From NCBI RefSeq assembly GCF_002013915.1, contig NZ_MBTF01000036.1:310001-374000 (forward strand): 64,000 nucleotides of DNA, read 5' to 3'. Under the pieces are notes generated by a model. It was not told the DNA's origin and ran no database searches. It saw only the letters and a program-made list of their open reading frames with translations. The position numbers and the translations under genes were made by a program. This document shows, one piece after another, positions 17,347-26,324 of this stretch. This stretch comes from Mucilaginibacter pedocola (lineage in GTDB: Bacteria > Bacteroidota > Bacteroidia > Sphingobacteriales > Sphingobacteriaceae). Position 1 is the first letter of the stretch; the number at the start of each line of letters is the position of its first letter.

Positions 17347-18804
17347 TTAAAACTGAAAATAAATAAACCGCACGCCCTGGTAGGCGCCAAATAAAAATAT
17401 GGTAAAAAGCAGGAACAGGTAGATGCTCCACCGCAAATACAAGTTACGCCGTACAGCAACACTCCCGGTTTTCCACCCAAATTCCCGGTAAAATTGTTCT
17501 AATGCGAGTATAAATAACGCAGCCAGTATCGGGAATTTAGAGAATGTGTCCGCACCCCAGGGCGATATGGCGTTCCTCCCGTCGTTTGCTATATAGTTTC
17601 CCTCAAACAGGTTCCTGATCATAAATATAGCTTGGTGCAATGTTTCGGCCCTGAAGAATATCCAGGCAATACTTACCAAAACAAGAACGATAAGCGTTTT
17701 AATAATGCGCGTAAATATCGGAAGCTTGTTTAAGCCAATTGCCGATGCCAGCATATTGCGCAATGGTTTGGATATGCGCTCGATGATGAGTAAAAGGCCG
17801 TGTAATACGCCCCATATCAAAAACGTCCAGCTGGCGCCGTGCCAAAGCCCACTTATGGCAAATACAATTAATATGTTGAGGCACCAACGCGGCACCTCTA
17901 CCCGGTTGCCACCCAAGGGGATATACAAATAATCTTTAAACCAGGTGGATAGCGATATATGCCAGCGCGACCAAAAATCAGATACAGAAGCAGCCAAATA
18001 AGGCTGCCTGAAGTTTGCCATTAATGTAAAGCCCATTACCAGCGCGGCACCTATGGCGATGCTCGAGTAGCCTGCAAAATCGCAAAAGATTTGTATGGTG
18101 AAGGCCATGGTACCTATAAGCGTAGCCAAGCCTCCCATGTGTTCGTATTTATCGAAAACATTGTTGGCAACAAGCGCCATATTATCGGCTATAACAATTT
18201 TCAAAAAAAAGCCCCAAAGCATAAACCGGAGCCCGCGAGTTGCCCTCTCGTAATTAAAATAGTGCTCAACCTTAAACTGATGAAGTATATTCTGCGGGCG
18301 CTCTATTGGGCCGGCAACCAATTGCGGATAAAACATTACATATAAAGCATAAATGCCAAAGTGTTTTTCGGCTTTTTGCTTGCCCCTGTATACTTCAATA
18401 GTATAGCTCATGGCCTGGAAAGTGTGGAACGACAAACCTATAGGCAGCAATATGCTGAGGTAGGGAATAGGGTTATGATAGCCGCCATTGTTTAACAGCC
18501 AGGTAAAGTTGTCATTTAAGAAATTATAGTATTTAAAAATGGCCAGTACAAGCACATTGGCCGCAATGCTAATGATGAGGTAGTTTCGGCGGGTTTTACC
18601 CGTTGCTTTTTCTATTTGCAGCCCGGCAAAATAATCTATAACAATGGTAAAGGCCATTATTAAAATGTAAACGGGCTTAAAAAACATGTAGAAGTAGCAA
18701 CTGCTTAATAACAGCAATATCCAGCGGAAACGATGCGGCAGGATAAAATATAGCGATGTTACTCCTGCGAAAAAGAATAGAAACTGTACGGAGTTAAAAA
18801 GCAT
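17347..18804 (-). CDS. MBOAT-family O-acyltransferase (AlgI/DltB-like)
   Basis: This 485-residue polytopic membrane protein (about ten or more helices) is expected to carry acyl, usually acetyl, groups across the inner membrane for polysaccharide modification. MBOAT landmarks: LLPIGLSFHTFQAMSY, YPQLVAGPIERPQ, SDFWSRWHISLSTWFKDY, and the conserved active-site histidine in SGLWHGASWTF. It heads a two-gene operon with the SGNH-like partner, the same pairing as AlgI with AlgJ. No polymer-synthesis genes lie next to it, so the acceptor is open. Confidence 0.93.
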   Translation of the reverse strand: MLFNSVQFLFFFAGVTSLYFILPHRFRWILLLLSSCYFYMFFKPVYILIMAFTIVIDYFAGLQIEKATGKTRRNYLIISIAANVLVLAIFKYYNFLNDNFTWLLNNGGYHNPIPYLSILLPIGLSFHTFQAMSYTIEVYRGKQKAEKHFGIYALYVMFYPQLVAGPIERPQNILHQFKVEHYFNYERATRGLRFMLWGFFLKIVIADNMALVANNVFDKYEHMGGLATLIGTMAFTIQIFCDFAGYSSIAIGAALVMGFTLMANFRQPYLAASVSDFWSRWHISLSTWFKDYLYIPLGGNRVEVPRWCLNILIVFAISGLWHGASWTFLIWGVLHGLLLIIERISKPLRNMLASAIGLNKLPIFTRIIKTLIVLVLVSIAWIFFRAETLHQAIFMIRNLFEGNYIANDGRNAISPWGADTFSKFPILAALFILALEQFYREFGWKTGSVAVRRNLYLRWSIYLFLLFTIFLFGAYQGVRFIYFQF

Positions 18805-18854
18805 TGCCGGAGCCGAATTACAGAGAGCTTAAATATGATGATTATTCGGCAGAC

Positions 18855-18889
18855 TTTTGATAAGAAATGGCGCGCCTGTTGTAACTTTA
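18855..18889 (+). promoter_or_regulatory. Probable promoter of DUF6624-TonB gene
   Basis: TTTTG (18855-18859), 22 bases, then TAACTTTA (18882-18889), a one-mismatch version of the TAnnTTTG core, 43 bases before the start codon. Confidence 0.4.
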
Positions 18890-18932
18890 AAACGCCCAAA
18901 ATATCTAAAAAAGAAAAAACCTTATTTATTAA

Positions 18933-19853
18933 ATGAAACTCTACAAACGCATTTCGCTCACCGTTTTTATACTCTTGTTAGCCGGCGGGCTTTTCGCCCA
19001 AACCAATAAAAAACTCATTGCTCAATTAGATTCCATCTACGCTGCCGACCAGCAATACCGCAGCAAAGCGATGCAGGAGGCTGGTAAAAATAACCCCGAG
19101 CTGGACAAAAGTAACATGACCAAGCAATCGGTGATTGACCTGCAGAATTTAGCCAAGGTGGAGAAGATATTTGCACAGTACGGCTATCCCGGCAAATCGA
19201 TGGTGGGAGAGGAACGCCAGTCGTACGCGTTTATGGTGATACAACATAACGACCAGCCGGCACAAGAGAAATACCTACCCCTGATAACGGAAGCTGCTAA
19301 TAAAGGCGAATTGCGTGCAGCATCATTAGCCATATTGGTAGATAGGGTACGCACCGGTCGTGGCAAAAAACAGATCTATGGTTCGCAAATGCACGAAACT
19401 AAAGATGGAGTAAAGGTATATCCGATTGAAGACGAGCCGAATGTAGATAAGCGAAGAGCGAAGATAGGTATGCCGCCCTTGGCAGTTTACTTAAAGCAGT
19501 GGAACATCGTTTACAAAGTACCGACTGCAGATAAACCCAACCCCGAGAGTATGTATTACCACCGGGAGGAAAGAGAGGAGTCGCCCATTGAAGCCGTTGG
19601 TGGCGACGAAGCTATTTTCTCCGCATTGAATTACCCCGAAGCCGCAAAGGCCAACAATATTAAAGGCACCGTTACCGTTCAGCTGACCATTGATAAAGAT
19701 GGCAATACTAAAGATGTGCAGGTGGTGAAAGGCTTAGGCTACGGCTGCGACGAAGAAGCCCTGCGCGTGATGAAAGCCGCCAAATACATCAACAAAACCG
19801 GCGAGGATAGCGAGATAAGGATGAGGCTGCCATTTCCGTATGAGAAGAAGTAG
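18933..19853 (+). CDS. DUF6624 and TonB C-terminal domain fusion
   Basis: The 306-residue secreted protein has a signal peptide ending GGLFAQ. Residues about 25-190 match the DUF6624 pattern (QLDSIYAADQQYR, VEKIFAQYGYPGKSMVGEE, AFMVIQHND, LPLITEAANKGEL). Residues about 220-305 are a TonB C-terminal domain (EAAKANNIKGTVTVQLTIDK, DVQVVKGLGYGCDEEALRV). True TonB proteins have a membrane anchor and Pro-rich spacer; here a cleavable signal and DUF6624 replace them. It may therefore bind TonB boxes or another periplasmic partner rather than transmit energy. The function is inferred only from domains. Confidence 0.87.
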   Translation: MKLYKRISLTVFILLLAGGLFAQTNKKLIAQLDSIYAADQQYRSKAMQEAGKNNPELDKSNMTKQSVIDLQNLAKVEKIFAQYGYPGKSMVGEERQSYAFMVIQHNDQPAQEKYLPLITEAANKGELRAASLAILVDRVRTGRGKKQIYGSQMHETKDGVKVYPIEDEPNVDKRRAKIGMPPLAVYLKQWNIVYKVPTADKPNPESMYYHREEREESPIEAVGGDEAIFSALNYPEAAKANNIKGTVTVQLTIDKDGNTKDVQVVKGLGYGCDEEALRVMKAAKYINKTGEDSEIRMRLPFPYEKK

Positions 19854-19879
19854 GTATTACATTGAAACCTATTCAAGTA

Positions 19880-19908
19880 TTGCTACATGATTTAACCTTT
19901 TATATTTG
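19880..19908 (+). promoter_or_regulatory. Promoter of UPF0158 gene
   Basis: TTG (19880-19882), 18 bases, TATATTTG (19901-19908). The start codon is only 18 bases past the core, so the leader is about 10 bases. Confidence 0.7.
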
Positions 19909-19926
19909 TGGCTTAACATTTATGCT

Positions 19927-20718
19927 ATGGTAGAACCGCTGGGTGAACAAGCGTTAAAGGAAATTGCCGGTGAGTTGCAAATGGGAATGTTGTGTTTTTA
20001 TAACAAAAACACCGGCGAAATAGTGTCTTATCCGAATGGGGTGGAAGATTCTGATGTGTTTGATCTTTGGGAAGATGTTGCACAAAAAGTAAATGATAAC
20101 CCAGGCGATTATTTCGAGTTTGATGCTTTAGACAGCCATCAGTCTTTCAAAGTAATGGAGCGGTTTGTTCACGGAATAGACCATATCCCTACGCACAATA
20201 AATTTATTGGCGTGCTATCCCGAAAAAAGCCTTTCGCCAATTTTAACAACCTGCTGCATAATTATCCCGAATTACGGGAGCAATGGTTCCCCTTTAAGGA
20301 TAGCAATTACCTTGACTATGTAAAGGAGCAAGCGGATCGTTTTTTGGAACAGGCAAATACCATTAATAGTTCTTTTGATAAAAGCTTTTGTTACGAATTA
20401 GAGTATCGTTTAAGTGAAGCTTTCAGAAACTCAACAGATAAGATTATTAAGCATATTTGGTGCGATGGTGTATTGATACCAACCGACGATATGCAACTGA
20501 GCAGGGAGCACATATTCACTAATCACACTATAGAGACAGAAGCTTTCATAGGGGAAAGCGGCCAGGATAAATATCAGATGACAATTAAATTAGGCCTGCA
20601 ATCTTTAAAAAAATGCAAAGATGGGGACGAACTTTCGGATTGCCTGCCGGATGCATCTTCCTTAAACTGGGTGTCGTTGGATATCGAAAATAGAACGATC
20701 GAGGTGCAATTGAAATAA
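19927..20718 (+). CDS. UPF0158-family protein
   Basis: From ATG 19927 the protein has 263 residues. The N-terminal 140 resemble UPF0158 (PF03682): ALKEIAGELQMGMLCFYNKNTGEI, then a Trp/Asp-rich helix, YFEFDALDSHQSFKVMERFV and a later F..L. segment. The C-terminal part (about 140-263) is of unknown type. A TTG seven codons upstream is ruled out as start because it lies inside the promoter core. Family function is unknown; it is cytoplasmic with no signal or membrane segment. Confidence 0.8.
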   Translation: MVEPLGEQALKEIAGELQMGMLCFYNKNTGEIVSYPNGVEDSDVFDLWEDVAQKVNDNPGDYFEFDALDSHQSFKVMERFVHGIDHIPTHNKFIGVLSRKKPFANFNNLLHNYPELREQWFPFKDSNYLDYVKEQADRFLEQANTINSSFDKSFCYELEYRLSEAFRNSTDKIIKHIWCDGVLIPTDDMQLSREHIFTNHTIETEAFIGESGQDKYQMTIKLGLQSLKKCKDGDELSDCLPDASSLNWVSLDIENRTIEVQLK

Positions 20719-20804
20719 CTCATCACTTGCTGACGCCTTAATATTCACCTAACATTAAATAACGATAATTTAATAATTACTTAATTCGACGAATCTTCTT
20801 TCTG

Positions 20805-20820
20805 ATTAGCTTTAGCTAAT
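20805..20820 (+). promoter_or_regulatory. Operator-like palindrome
   Basis: ATTAGCT and AGCTAAT flank two bases, giving a near-perfect 16-bp dyad, 14 bases upstream of the next start codon. The two-base loop is too short for an RNA hairpin, so a dimeric regulator site is more likely. Confidence 0.45.
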
Positions 20821-20834
20821 TTATACATACTAAA

Positions 20835-21671
20835 ATGACGAAAGAAGAAAAAGAATTATGGCAGAAGATTGATGCCTTTGCGCTGGATGAACCCGGCGTA
20901 AGCTTCAGTTTTTCGCAAAGGCTCGCCAAGGAGAATGGCTGGAGCTGCAATTACACCAACCGCGTGATAGCAGAATATAAGAAGTTCATCTTCCTGTGTT
21001 GCATCACCGAAACCGGCGTTACCCCATCTGACCCGGTAGACCAGGCCTGGCACCTGCACCTTACCTTTACCCGAAGTTACTGGGTTGATTTGTGCCAGAA
21101 TACCCTTGGCAGGCAAGTTCACCACAACCCCACCAAAGGCGGCGAACAGGAGGCGAAGAAGTTCGATAGCTTTTATACCTCATCGCAAACTCTTTACATC
21201 GATGCCTTTGAAACCGCACCACCCGAGGATATCTGGCATAATAACCAGCAACGGTTTTCCGATATCGATTTTCAGCGGGTAAACATGAAGCGTAATTGGG
21301 TGATCAGAAAGCCGAGGATACCAATAACGGCATTCCTGGTATTAGCTGTGGTGTTTGGTATTTGCGGTATGTTCATCCAGGCGATCGCAGATTATGGCGC
21401 ATTTCTATTTATGCTGTGCATATTTATAGCGATAACTATCGGAGTGTACAAATGGGAATCGAACCCTGAAGAACACAACGGGAAACGAAAACGAAATGAT
21501 GGCAGCGGTTGCAGTACTGCCGGCTGTGGGGGCGATGCCTCTCACCAAGGCGGGCACGATAGTGGGCATCATGGAGGAGATGGTGGGCACAGCGGTTGTA
21601 GTAGCGGATGTTCAGGTTGCTCCAGTTCGGGGTGCAGCGGCTGTAGTGGTTGCGGCGGTGGCGGCGATTAA
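20835..21671 (+). CDS. GRDP-like membrane protein with Cys/Gly/Ser/His tail
   Basis: The 278-residue protein has three parts. Residues 1-145 hold a glycine-rich-domain-protein (GRDP)-like segment with the DPVDQAWHLHL signature and Trp/His-rich helices. Two membrane helices follow (about 162-180 and 185-201). The last 60 residues are of very low complexity: eight cysteines spaced as GCSSGC, SGC and SSSGC plus a His/Gly/Asp stretch (HQGGHDSGHHGGDGGHSG). Such tails occur in TIGR04222-type membrane proteins. A metal-binding or cross-linked surface role is inference. A palindrome lies just upstream. Confidence 0.82.
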   Translation: MTKEEKELWQKIDAFALDEPGVSFSFSQRLAKENGWSCNYTNRVIAEYKKFIFLCCITETGVTPSDPVDQAWHLHLTFTRSYWVDLCQNTLGRQVHHNPTKGGEQEAKKFDSFYTSSQTLYIDAFETAPPEDIWHNNQQRFSDIDFQRVNMKRNWVIRKPRIPITAFLVLAVVFGICGMFIQAIADYGAFLFMLCIFIAITIGVYKWESNPEEHNGKRKRNDGSGCSTAGCGGDASHQGGHDSGHHGGDGGHSGCSSGCSGCSSSGCSGCSGCGGGGD

Positions 21672-21801
21672 GCTCTCTATCGACTTTTTACTTTTCTTTT
21701 GCTGCTACCTTTGCAGCTATTTATTGCCCGGCAACGGGCGTTGTCGTTTATAGCCATTTCTCTTTGATGGTGATACCCTATCTCCTCGCTATTCTCACCA
21801 A

Positions 21802-21942
21802 ACGTTCCGATGGAACGTGAATGCTGCTTTTATTTTTTCTACCAACCAGACGTGCCTACCGGCACGAGCTAATTCATTGTTAGTTATCACCAATGGGTAA
21901 GAGTAGGCGCTTCTGCATCCCATCGGAATGCCTGGTTGGTAG
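21802..21942. repeat. REP-like cluster of small hairpins
   Basis: The cluster contains ACGTTCC-gat-GGAACGT (21802-21818) and CGTGCC-tacc-GGCACG (21851-21866). An outer perfect 11-bp inverted pair CTACCAACCAG (21839-21849) and CTGGTTGGTAG (21932-21942) follows, with the related imperfect stem CATCCC-atc-GGAATG inside. Short GC-rich stems with 3-4 base loops and shared CCGATGG-type centres are the pattern of REP elements moved by RAYT transposases. No transposase gene is in the window. Confidence 0.65.
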
Positions 21943-21946
21943 CAAA

Positions 21947-21998
21947 AAGCCCGTAACCCTCCCGCGTTCCGTAGAAACGCCTGGTAGATCACGGGCTT
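21947..21998 (-). terminator. Terminator of msrA-msrB
   Basis: On the minus strand AAGCCCGT and ACGGGCTT pair and are followed by TTTTTG. The loop contains a further REP-like hairpin (GCGTTCCGTAGAAACGC). Between the plus-strand gene ending at 21671 and msrB, the 346-base gap holds only this and the REP-like cluster. Confidence 0.65.
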
Positions 21999-22017
21999 GC
22001 TAATAAGTATTATGTTT

Positions 22018-22548
22018 TTATAACCCCGAAGACTTCCCTAAAGCATCCGGCTGAAAATCCAGTGAGATGGAATTCATGCAGAACCTTTTATAGGTAGGGG
22101 CGGGGCCATCATCGAAGATATGGCCAAGATGCGAGTCGCAACGGGCGCAAATAACTTCGGTGCGGTCCATACCGTACGATTTATCTTCTTTGTAAACTAC
22201 GGCATTCTTGCGCGATGGCTCGAAGAAACTTGGCCAGCCGCAGTTACTTGCAAATTTAGCATCGCTGCGGAAAAGCTTGTTGCCGCATACTGCGCAGTAG
22301 TAAGTGCCTTTGGCAGTTTGATTCCAATACTTGCCGGTGAAGGCGCGTTCGGTGGCTTGCTCGCGGGCGGTGGCATACAGGTCTTTTGGCAATATCTTCT
22401 TCCACTCGGCATTGCTCACATTTAAGTGTTTGGTGTCGGTATTGGAATAGTACGGGTTATTTTGGTGCCCGTTGGCCGATTTTATCTGCTGGGCATTGGC
22501 TGTGTTTATGAGCAGGAAGGCCGACAGCAATACTATCAAATATCTCAT
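22018..22548 (-). CDS. msrB: Periplasmic peptide-methionine (R)-S-oxide reductase
   Basis: MsrB reduces the R form of methionine sulfoxide in oxidised proteins. The 176-residue protein has a signal peptide (ends TANAQ), placing it in the periplasm. Zinc ligands are C85/C88 (CAVC) and C134/C137 (CARC). The catalytic cysteine is C157 in RFCMNS. GWPSFF and HLGHIFDDGP are conserved substrate-site segments. Its start codon overlaps the msrA stop by one base (TAATG), so the two are coupled and together repair both sulfoxide epimers. Confidence 0.96.
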   Translation of the reverse strand: MRYLIVLLSAFLLINTANAQQIKSANGHQNNPYYSNTDTKHLNVSNAEWKKILPKDLYATAREQATERAFTGKYWNQTAKGTYYCAVCGNKLFRSDAKFASNCGWPSFFEPSRKNAVVYKEDKSYGMDRTEVICARCDSHLGHIFDDGPAPTYKRFCMNSISLDFQPDALGKSSGL

Positions 22549-23165
22549 TAGTGCTTTAATTTATCTTTAAATACCTTTTTAAATTTCTCCAGCTCGGGCT
22601 GTATCACATACTTGCAATAGGGCTGCTTGCCGTTTAAAGCGAAGTAGTTTTGGTGATAGTCTTCGGCTTTGTAAAACACTTTGTAGGGCACCACTTGTGT
22701 AACTATTTTGCTTTTGTAGGCATGTTCAGCATTCAGTTTACCAATGTAATAGTCGGCTTTTTGCTTTTGGGCAGCATTGTGGTAAAATATGGCTGAACGG
22801 TATTGCGTGCCTACATCATTACCCTGGCGGTTAAGCTGGGTAGGGTCGTGTGCTACAAAAAAGGCAGCAAGTAGTTCATCGTAGGTAATTACCTTTGGGT
22901 CGTACACAATATTGCATGCTTCGGCATGGCCGGTGTTGCCTGTGCAAACCTCTTTGTAGCTGGGGTTAACGGTAGTTCCGCCGGTAAAACCCGATGTTAC
23001 GGCCGTAACGCCTTTCAATTGTTTAAACTTGGCCTCGGTGCACCAAAAGCAACCGGTGGCAAATGTAGCGGTATCAAGCTTCGGTTTGCTGTTCGCAGGC
23101 TTCCCCGCAAATGCCGAAGTGCCTGCTGTTATAAGCAAGGCTATAAATAGGGTTATCTTTTTCAT
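22548..23165 (-). CDS. msrA: Periplasmic peptide-methionine (S)-S-oxide reductase
   Basis: MsrA reduces the S form of methionine sulfoxide. From ATG 23165 the protein has 205 residues with a signal peptide (MKKITLFIALLITAGTSAFA). The catalytic motif GCFWCTE places C39 at the active site; GYTGG-like GFTGGTTVNPSYKEVCTGNTGHAE and HDPTQLNRQGNDVGTQYRS are family signatures. The frame stays open 72 codons further upstream, but that part is translated repeat DNA without signal character and was excluded. It forms an operon with msrB. Confidence 0.96.
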   Translation of the reverse strand: MKKITLFIALLITAGTSAFAGKPANSKPKLDTATFATGCFWCTEAKFKQLKGVTAVTSGFTGGTTVNPSYKEVCTGNTGHAEACNIVYDPKVITYDELLAAFFVAHDPTQLNRQGNDVGTQYRSAIFYHNAAQKQKADYYIGKLNAEHAYKSKIVTQVVPYKVFYKAEDYHQNYFALNGKQPYCKYVIQPELEKFKKVFKDKLKH

Positions 23166-23250
23166 ATGTAAATGTATATACGGGGTAATTAGTGCTGAGG
23201 TATTCGGGAAAATCAAAATGATAGAGGCTTGACAAAGGGCGGCATTTAAA

Positions 23251-23374
23251 ATTCCCTCCTTGGGGAGGGGCGTGTAGGGCATGAGCGCAAATGCAGGGAG
23301 GGGTTTAGCCGATATGCAATTCGAATATGCATTATTGGCTAAACCCCTTCCTCCACCTTCCCCAAGGAAGGAAT
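23251..23374. repeat. GC-rich inverted repeat, word CCCTCCTTGGGGAGGG
   Basis: The left end ATTCCCTCCTTGGGGA and right end TTCCCCAAGGAAGGAAT are complementary. An inner pair GGGGTTTAGCC / GGCTAAACCCC is also perfect. A truncated copy with the same internal words lies at 30142-30210, and a relative at 56621-56720. Confidence 0.85.
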
Positions 23375-23415
23375 CGCGCATTCCCGCTGCTTTTTTTCGG
23401 CTTGGCCTCTAACCG

Positions 23416-26304
23416 TTACTCGAACCTTTCCTTCAAAAACTCCCCGGTAAAGCTACCTTTCTGTTTCAGTAACCCTTCGGGGGTGCCTTCAAATACTACG
23501 TTGCCTCCTTTGTTACCGCCTTCGGGGCCGATATCTATTATCCAGTCGGCACATTTTATCACATCCATATTGTGCTCTATCACAATAATGGTGTTGCCAT
23601 GGTCTAATAAAGCATCGAAGGATTTCAAAAGTTTCTTGATATCTGCAAAGTGCAGTCCTGTGGTGGGCTCATCAAAAATAAAAAGCGTTTTATGCGTATT
23701 GTTGCCCTTCACCAGGAACGATGCCAGCTTAATACGTTGCGCCTCGCCACCCGATAGCGTATTGCTCGATTGACCTAACTGTACGTAGCCCAATCCCACG
23801 TCGACCAAAGGTTTTATTTTGGCCAATATCTTAGGCTCCTTAGCGAAGAAGATAAGCGCTTCGTCAATGGTAAGTTCCAGAACTTCCGAAACGTTCTTTT
23901 CGTTGTACTGCACATCCAAAATATGCTGCTTAAAGCGCTTGCCTCCGCAGGATTCGCAGGTGAGGAAGATATCTGCCATAAATTGCATCTCTATCTTCAC
24001 TTCGCCTTCGCCCTGGCAAACATCGCAGCGCCCGCCTTCTACGTTGAAAGAGAATGCCGATGGCTTCAATCCCGCAGCTTTTGCGGCTGGAAGGGCGGCA
24101 TACAGGTTGCGTATCTCATCCCAGGCTTTTACATAAGTAACCGGGTTAGAGCGCGACGAACGGCCGATGGGGTTTTGGTCCACCAGTTCTACCTGTTCTA
24201 TTTTAGCGTAATCGCCCTCTACGCTATCGAAGGCGCCGGTCTGCTCACCATTATAGTTACCTAATATTTTCTGCAGGGCGGGGGCAAGTACACGTTTCAC
24301 CAAACTGGTTTTACCCGAGCCCGATACGCCCGTAACCACGGTAAGCACACCCAGCGGGAATTTAGCGCTCACGTTATTCAGGTTGTTTTCGCGTGCGCCT
24401 TTTATCTCCACATAATCGTTCCATTTACGGCGATGGGTAGGGATAGCGATAGATTCGCGGCCGCTGAGGTATTTGCCGGTTAAGCTATCATCGTCGGTGA
24501 TGATCTGGTCGTAAGTACCGGTGAATATCAGGTTGCCTCCATGGGTGCCGGCTTCAGGTCCAATATCAATAATGTGGTCGGCAGCTTTCATAATTTCTTC
24601 CTCGTGCTCAACCACCAGTACAGTATTACCCACATCGCGCAGCGATTTAAGCACGCCCACCAACCGTTGCGTATCGCGCGGGTGAAGCCCTATGCTTGGT
24701 TCATCAAGCACATATACCGAACCCACCAAACTACTACCCAGCGATGTTGCCAGGTTTATACGCTGCGATTCGCCACCTGATAAGGTGTTCGATAAGCGGT
24801 TTAGCGTGAGGTAACTCAACCCCACATCATTTAAAAAACGCAGGCGGTTGGTTATTTCCAGCAATAAGCGCTTGCCCACTTTTACATCGGTTGGGCTTAA
24901 ATTCAGGCTGCCGAAAAATTCCAATGCGCTATCCAATGGCATCAACACCACATCGGTTATCGATTTGCCGTCTATCTTCACATAAGTGGCATCCTTGCGC
25001 AGGCGGCTGCCTTTGCATTCGGGGCAGGTTGTTTTACCCCTGTATCGCGATAGCAAAACCCTATACTGTATCTTATAGGTTTGCTCCTCCATCTCTTTAA
25101 AGAAATCGTCGAGCCCGCGGAAGTACTGGTTACCATCCCAAAGCAGGCGTTGTTGTGCCTCGGTAAGCTGGTTGTATTGGCGATGTATAGGGAAATCGAA
25201 CTTGATGGCGCTTTTTACCAGTTTATCATTCCATTCGCGCATTTTTTCGCCGCGCCATGGGGCAATAGCGCCCTCGTACACGGTTTTGCTTTTGTCGGGG
25301 ATAACCAGGTCCTCGTCAATACCTATCACCTTACCATAGCCCTCGCAGCGTTTGCAGGCACCATAAGGATTGTTAAAGCTGAAGAAGTTTGCCGATGGTT
25401 CTTCAAAGCGAATTCCATCTAATTCAAACCGGTCGCAAAAGAAGCGTTCTTGTTCTACGTCACTTTCCGGTTCGCGGTAGCGTACAAAGCAATCGCCTTT
25501 GCCTTCAAAAAAGGCAGTTTGTATACTATCGCCAAGCCGGCTTATGGTTTCGTCCTCGTCGTTTTTGGTTATGCGGTCAATAACTATTTTCAAAGAATCA
25601 TTTGCAGCTAAAGGGGCTTCGGGTTCTTCGGCTACCTTGGCTTTCCCCTTCTTAGGTTTTGCTTCGGGTGCGTCGCCAAAGGCAACGTTGGCAACTGTTT
25701 CGTCTTCCAGCATGCTCTCGATGCGGTTTAACTGACCGTTATATTCCACACGGATAAAGCCTTTCTGCATCAGCACCGCCAGTTCTTCTTTCAGGCTGCG
25801 GTTATTATGCGGATGCAGGGGGCAAAGGATAGTCACCTGCGTATCGGTAGGTAGGCTCATTACAAAGTTCACCACATCGGTAACGCTATCCTTTTTCACC
25901 ACTTCGCCCGAAATGGGGGATATAGTTTTACCAATGCGCGAGAAAAGCAGCTTAAGGTAATCGTATATCTCGGTACTGGTGCCCACGGTACTGCGCGGGT
26001 TACTGGTAATTACTTTTTGCTCTATAGCTATGGCCGGGGCAATACCTTTAATGTAATCTACATCAGGCTTATTCATCCTCCCCAAAAACTGGCGCGCATA
26101 GCTGCTCAGGCTTTCTACATAGCGGCGCTGCCCTTCGGCATACAGCGTATCAAAGGCGAGCGAGGATTTACCCGAACCCGACATGCCGGTAACCACCACC
26201 AGCTTGTTTTTGGGGATGGCCACATCCATGTTTTTCAGGTTGTGTACCCTGGCCCCTTTTATGATGATATGTTTTTGCGGGTCTTTTTCGGCTTCTTTGG
26301 TCAT
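23416..26304 (-). CDS. uvrA: Excinuclease ABC subunit A
   Basis: UvrA is the damage sensor of nucleotide excision repair and loads UvrB on DNA. The protein (962 aa) has two ABC ATPase halves: Walker A GMSGSGKS (40-47) and GVSGSGKT in the second half, each with an LSGGE.QRI signature (LSGGESQRINLA, LSGGEAQRIKLA). Zinc-binding cysteine pairs are CKRC, CPEC and CDVC...CESC. A charged, probably flexible insert (about 213-235, EAKPKKGKAKVAEEPEAP) sits in the UvrB-binding/insertion region. It is a single gene. The upstream 430 bases hold only repeats and the next gene's promoter. Confidence 0.98.
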   Translation of the reverse strand: MTKEAEKDPQKHIIIKGARVHNLKNMDVAIPKNKLVVVTGMSGSGKSSLAFDTLYAEGQRRYVESLSSYARQFLGRMNKPDVDYIKGIAPAIAIEQKVITSNPRSTVGTSTEIYDYLKLLFSRIGKTISPISGEVVKKDSVTDVVNFVMSLPTDTQVTILCPLHPHNNRSLKEELAVLMQKGFIRVEYNGQLNRIESMLEDETVANVAFGDAPEAKPKKGKAKVAEEPEAPLAANDSLKIVIDRITKNDEDETISRLGDSIQTAFFEGKGDCFVRYREPESDVEQERFFCDRFELDGIRFEEPSANFFSFNNPYGACKRCEGYGKVIGIDEDLVIPDKSKTVYEGAIAPWRGEKMREWNDKLVKSAIKFDFPIHRQYNQLTEAQQRLLWDGNQYFRGLDDFFKEMEEQTYKIQYRVLLSRYRGKTTCPECKGSRLRKDATYVKIDGKSITDVVLMPLDSALEFFGSLNLSPTDVKVGKRLLLEITNRLRFLNDVGLSYLTLNRLSNTLSGGESQRINLATSLGSSLVGSVYVLDEPSIGLHPRDTQRLVGVLKSLRDVGNTVLVVEHEEEIMKAADHIIDIGPEAGTHGGNLIFTGTYDQIITDDDSLTGKYLSGRESIAIPTHRRKWNDYVEIKGARENNLNNVSAKFPLGVLTVVTGVSGSGKTSLVKRVLAPALQKILGNYNGEQTGAFDSVEGDYAKIEQVELVDQNPIGRSSRSNPVTYVKAWDEIRNLYAALPAAKAAGLKPSAFSFNVEGGRCDVCQGEGEVKIEMQFMADIFLTCESCGGKRFKQHILDVQYNEKNVSEVLELTIDEALIFFAKEPKILAKIKPLVDVGLGYVQLGQSSNTLSGGEAQRIKLASFLVKGNNTHKTLFIFDEPTTGLHFADIKKLLKSFDALLDHGNTIIVIEHNMDVIKCADWIIDIGPEGGNKGGNVVFEGTPEGLLKQKGSFTGEFLKERFE

Positions 26305-26324
26305 TGTTAAATTAGTTCATTGTT

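Noticed and set aside
16399..18804. Alginate O-acetylation operon
   Set aside because: MBOAT and SGNH partners fit the type, but there is no alginate synthesis gene; the acceptor is left open.
21672..22017. A structured ncRNA or riboswitch ahead of a gene
   Set aside because: The hairpins lie downstream of both flanking genes, not in a leader, and look like REP stems plus a terminator.
23166..23381. N-terminal extension of msrA
   Set aside because: The 72 extra codons are translated GC-rich repeat; a perfect signal peptide begins at 23165.
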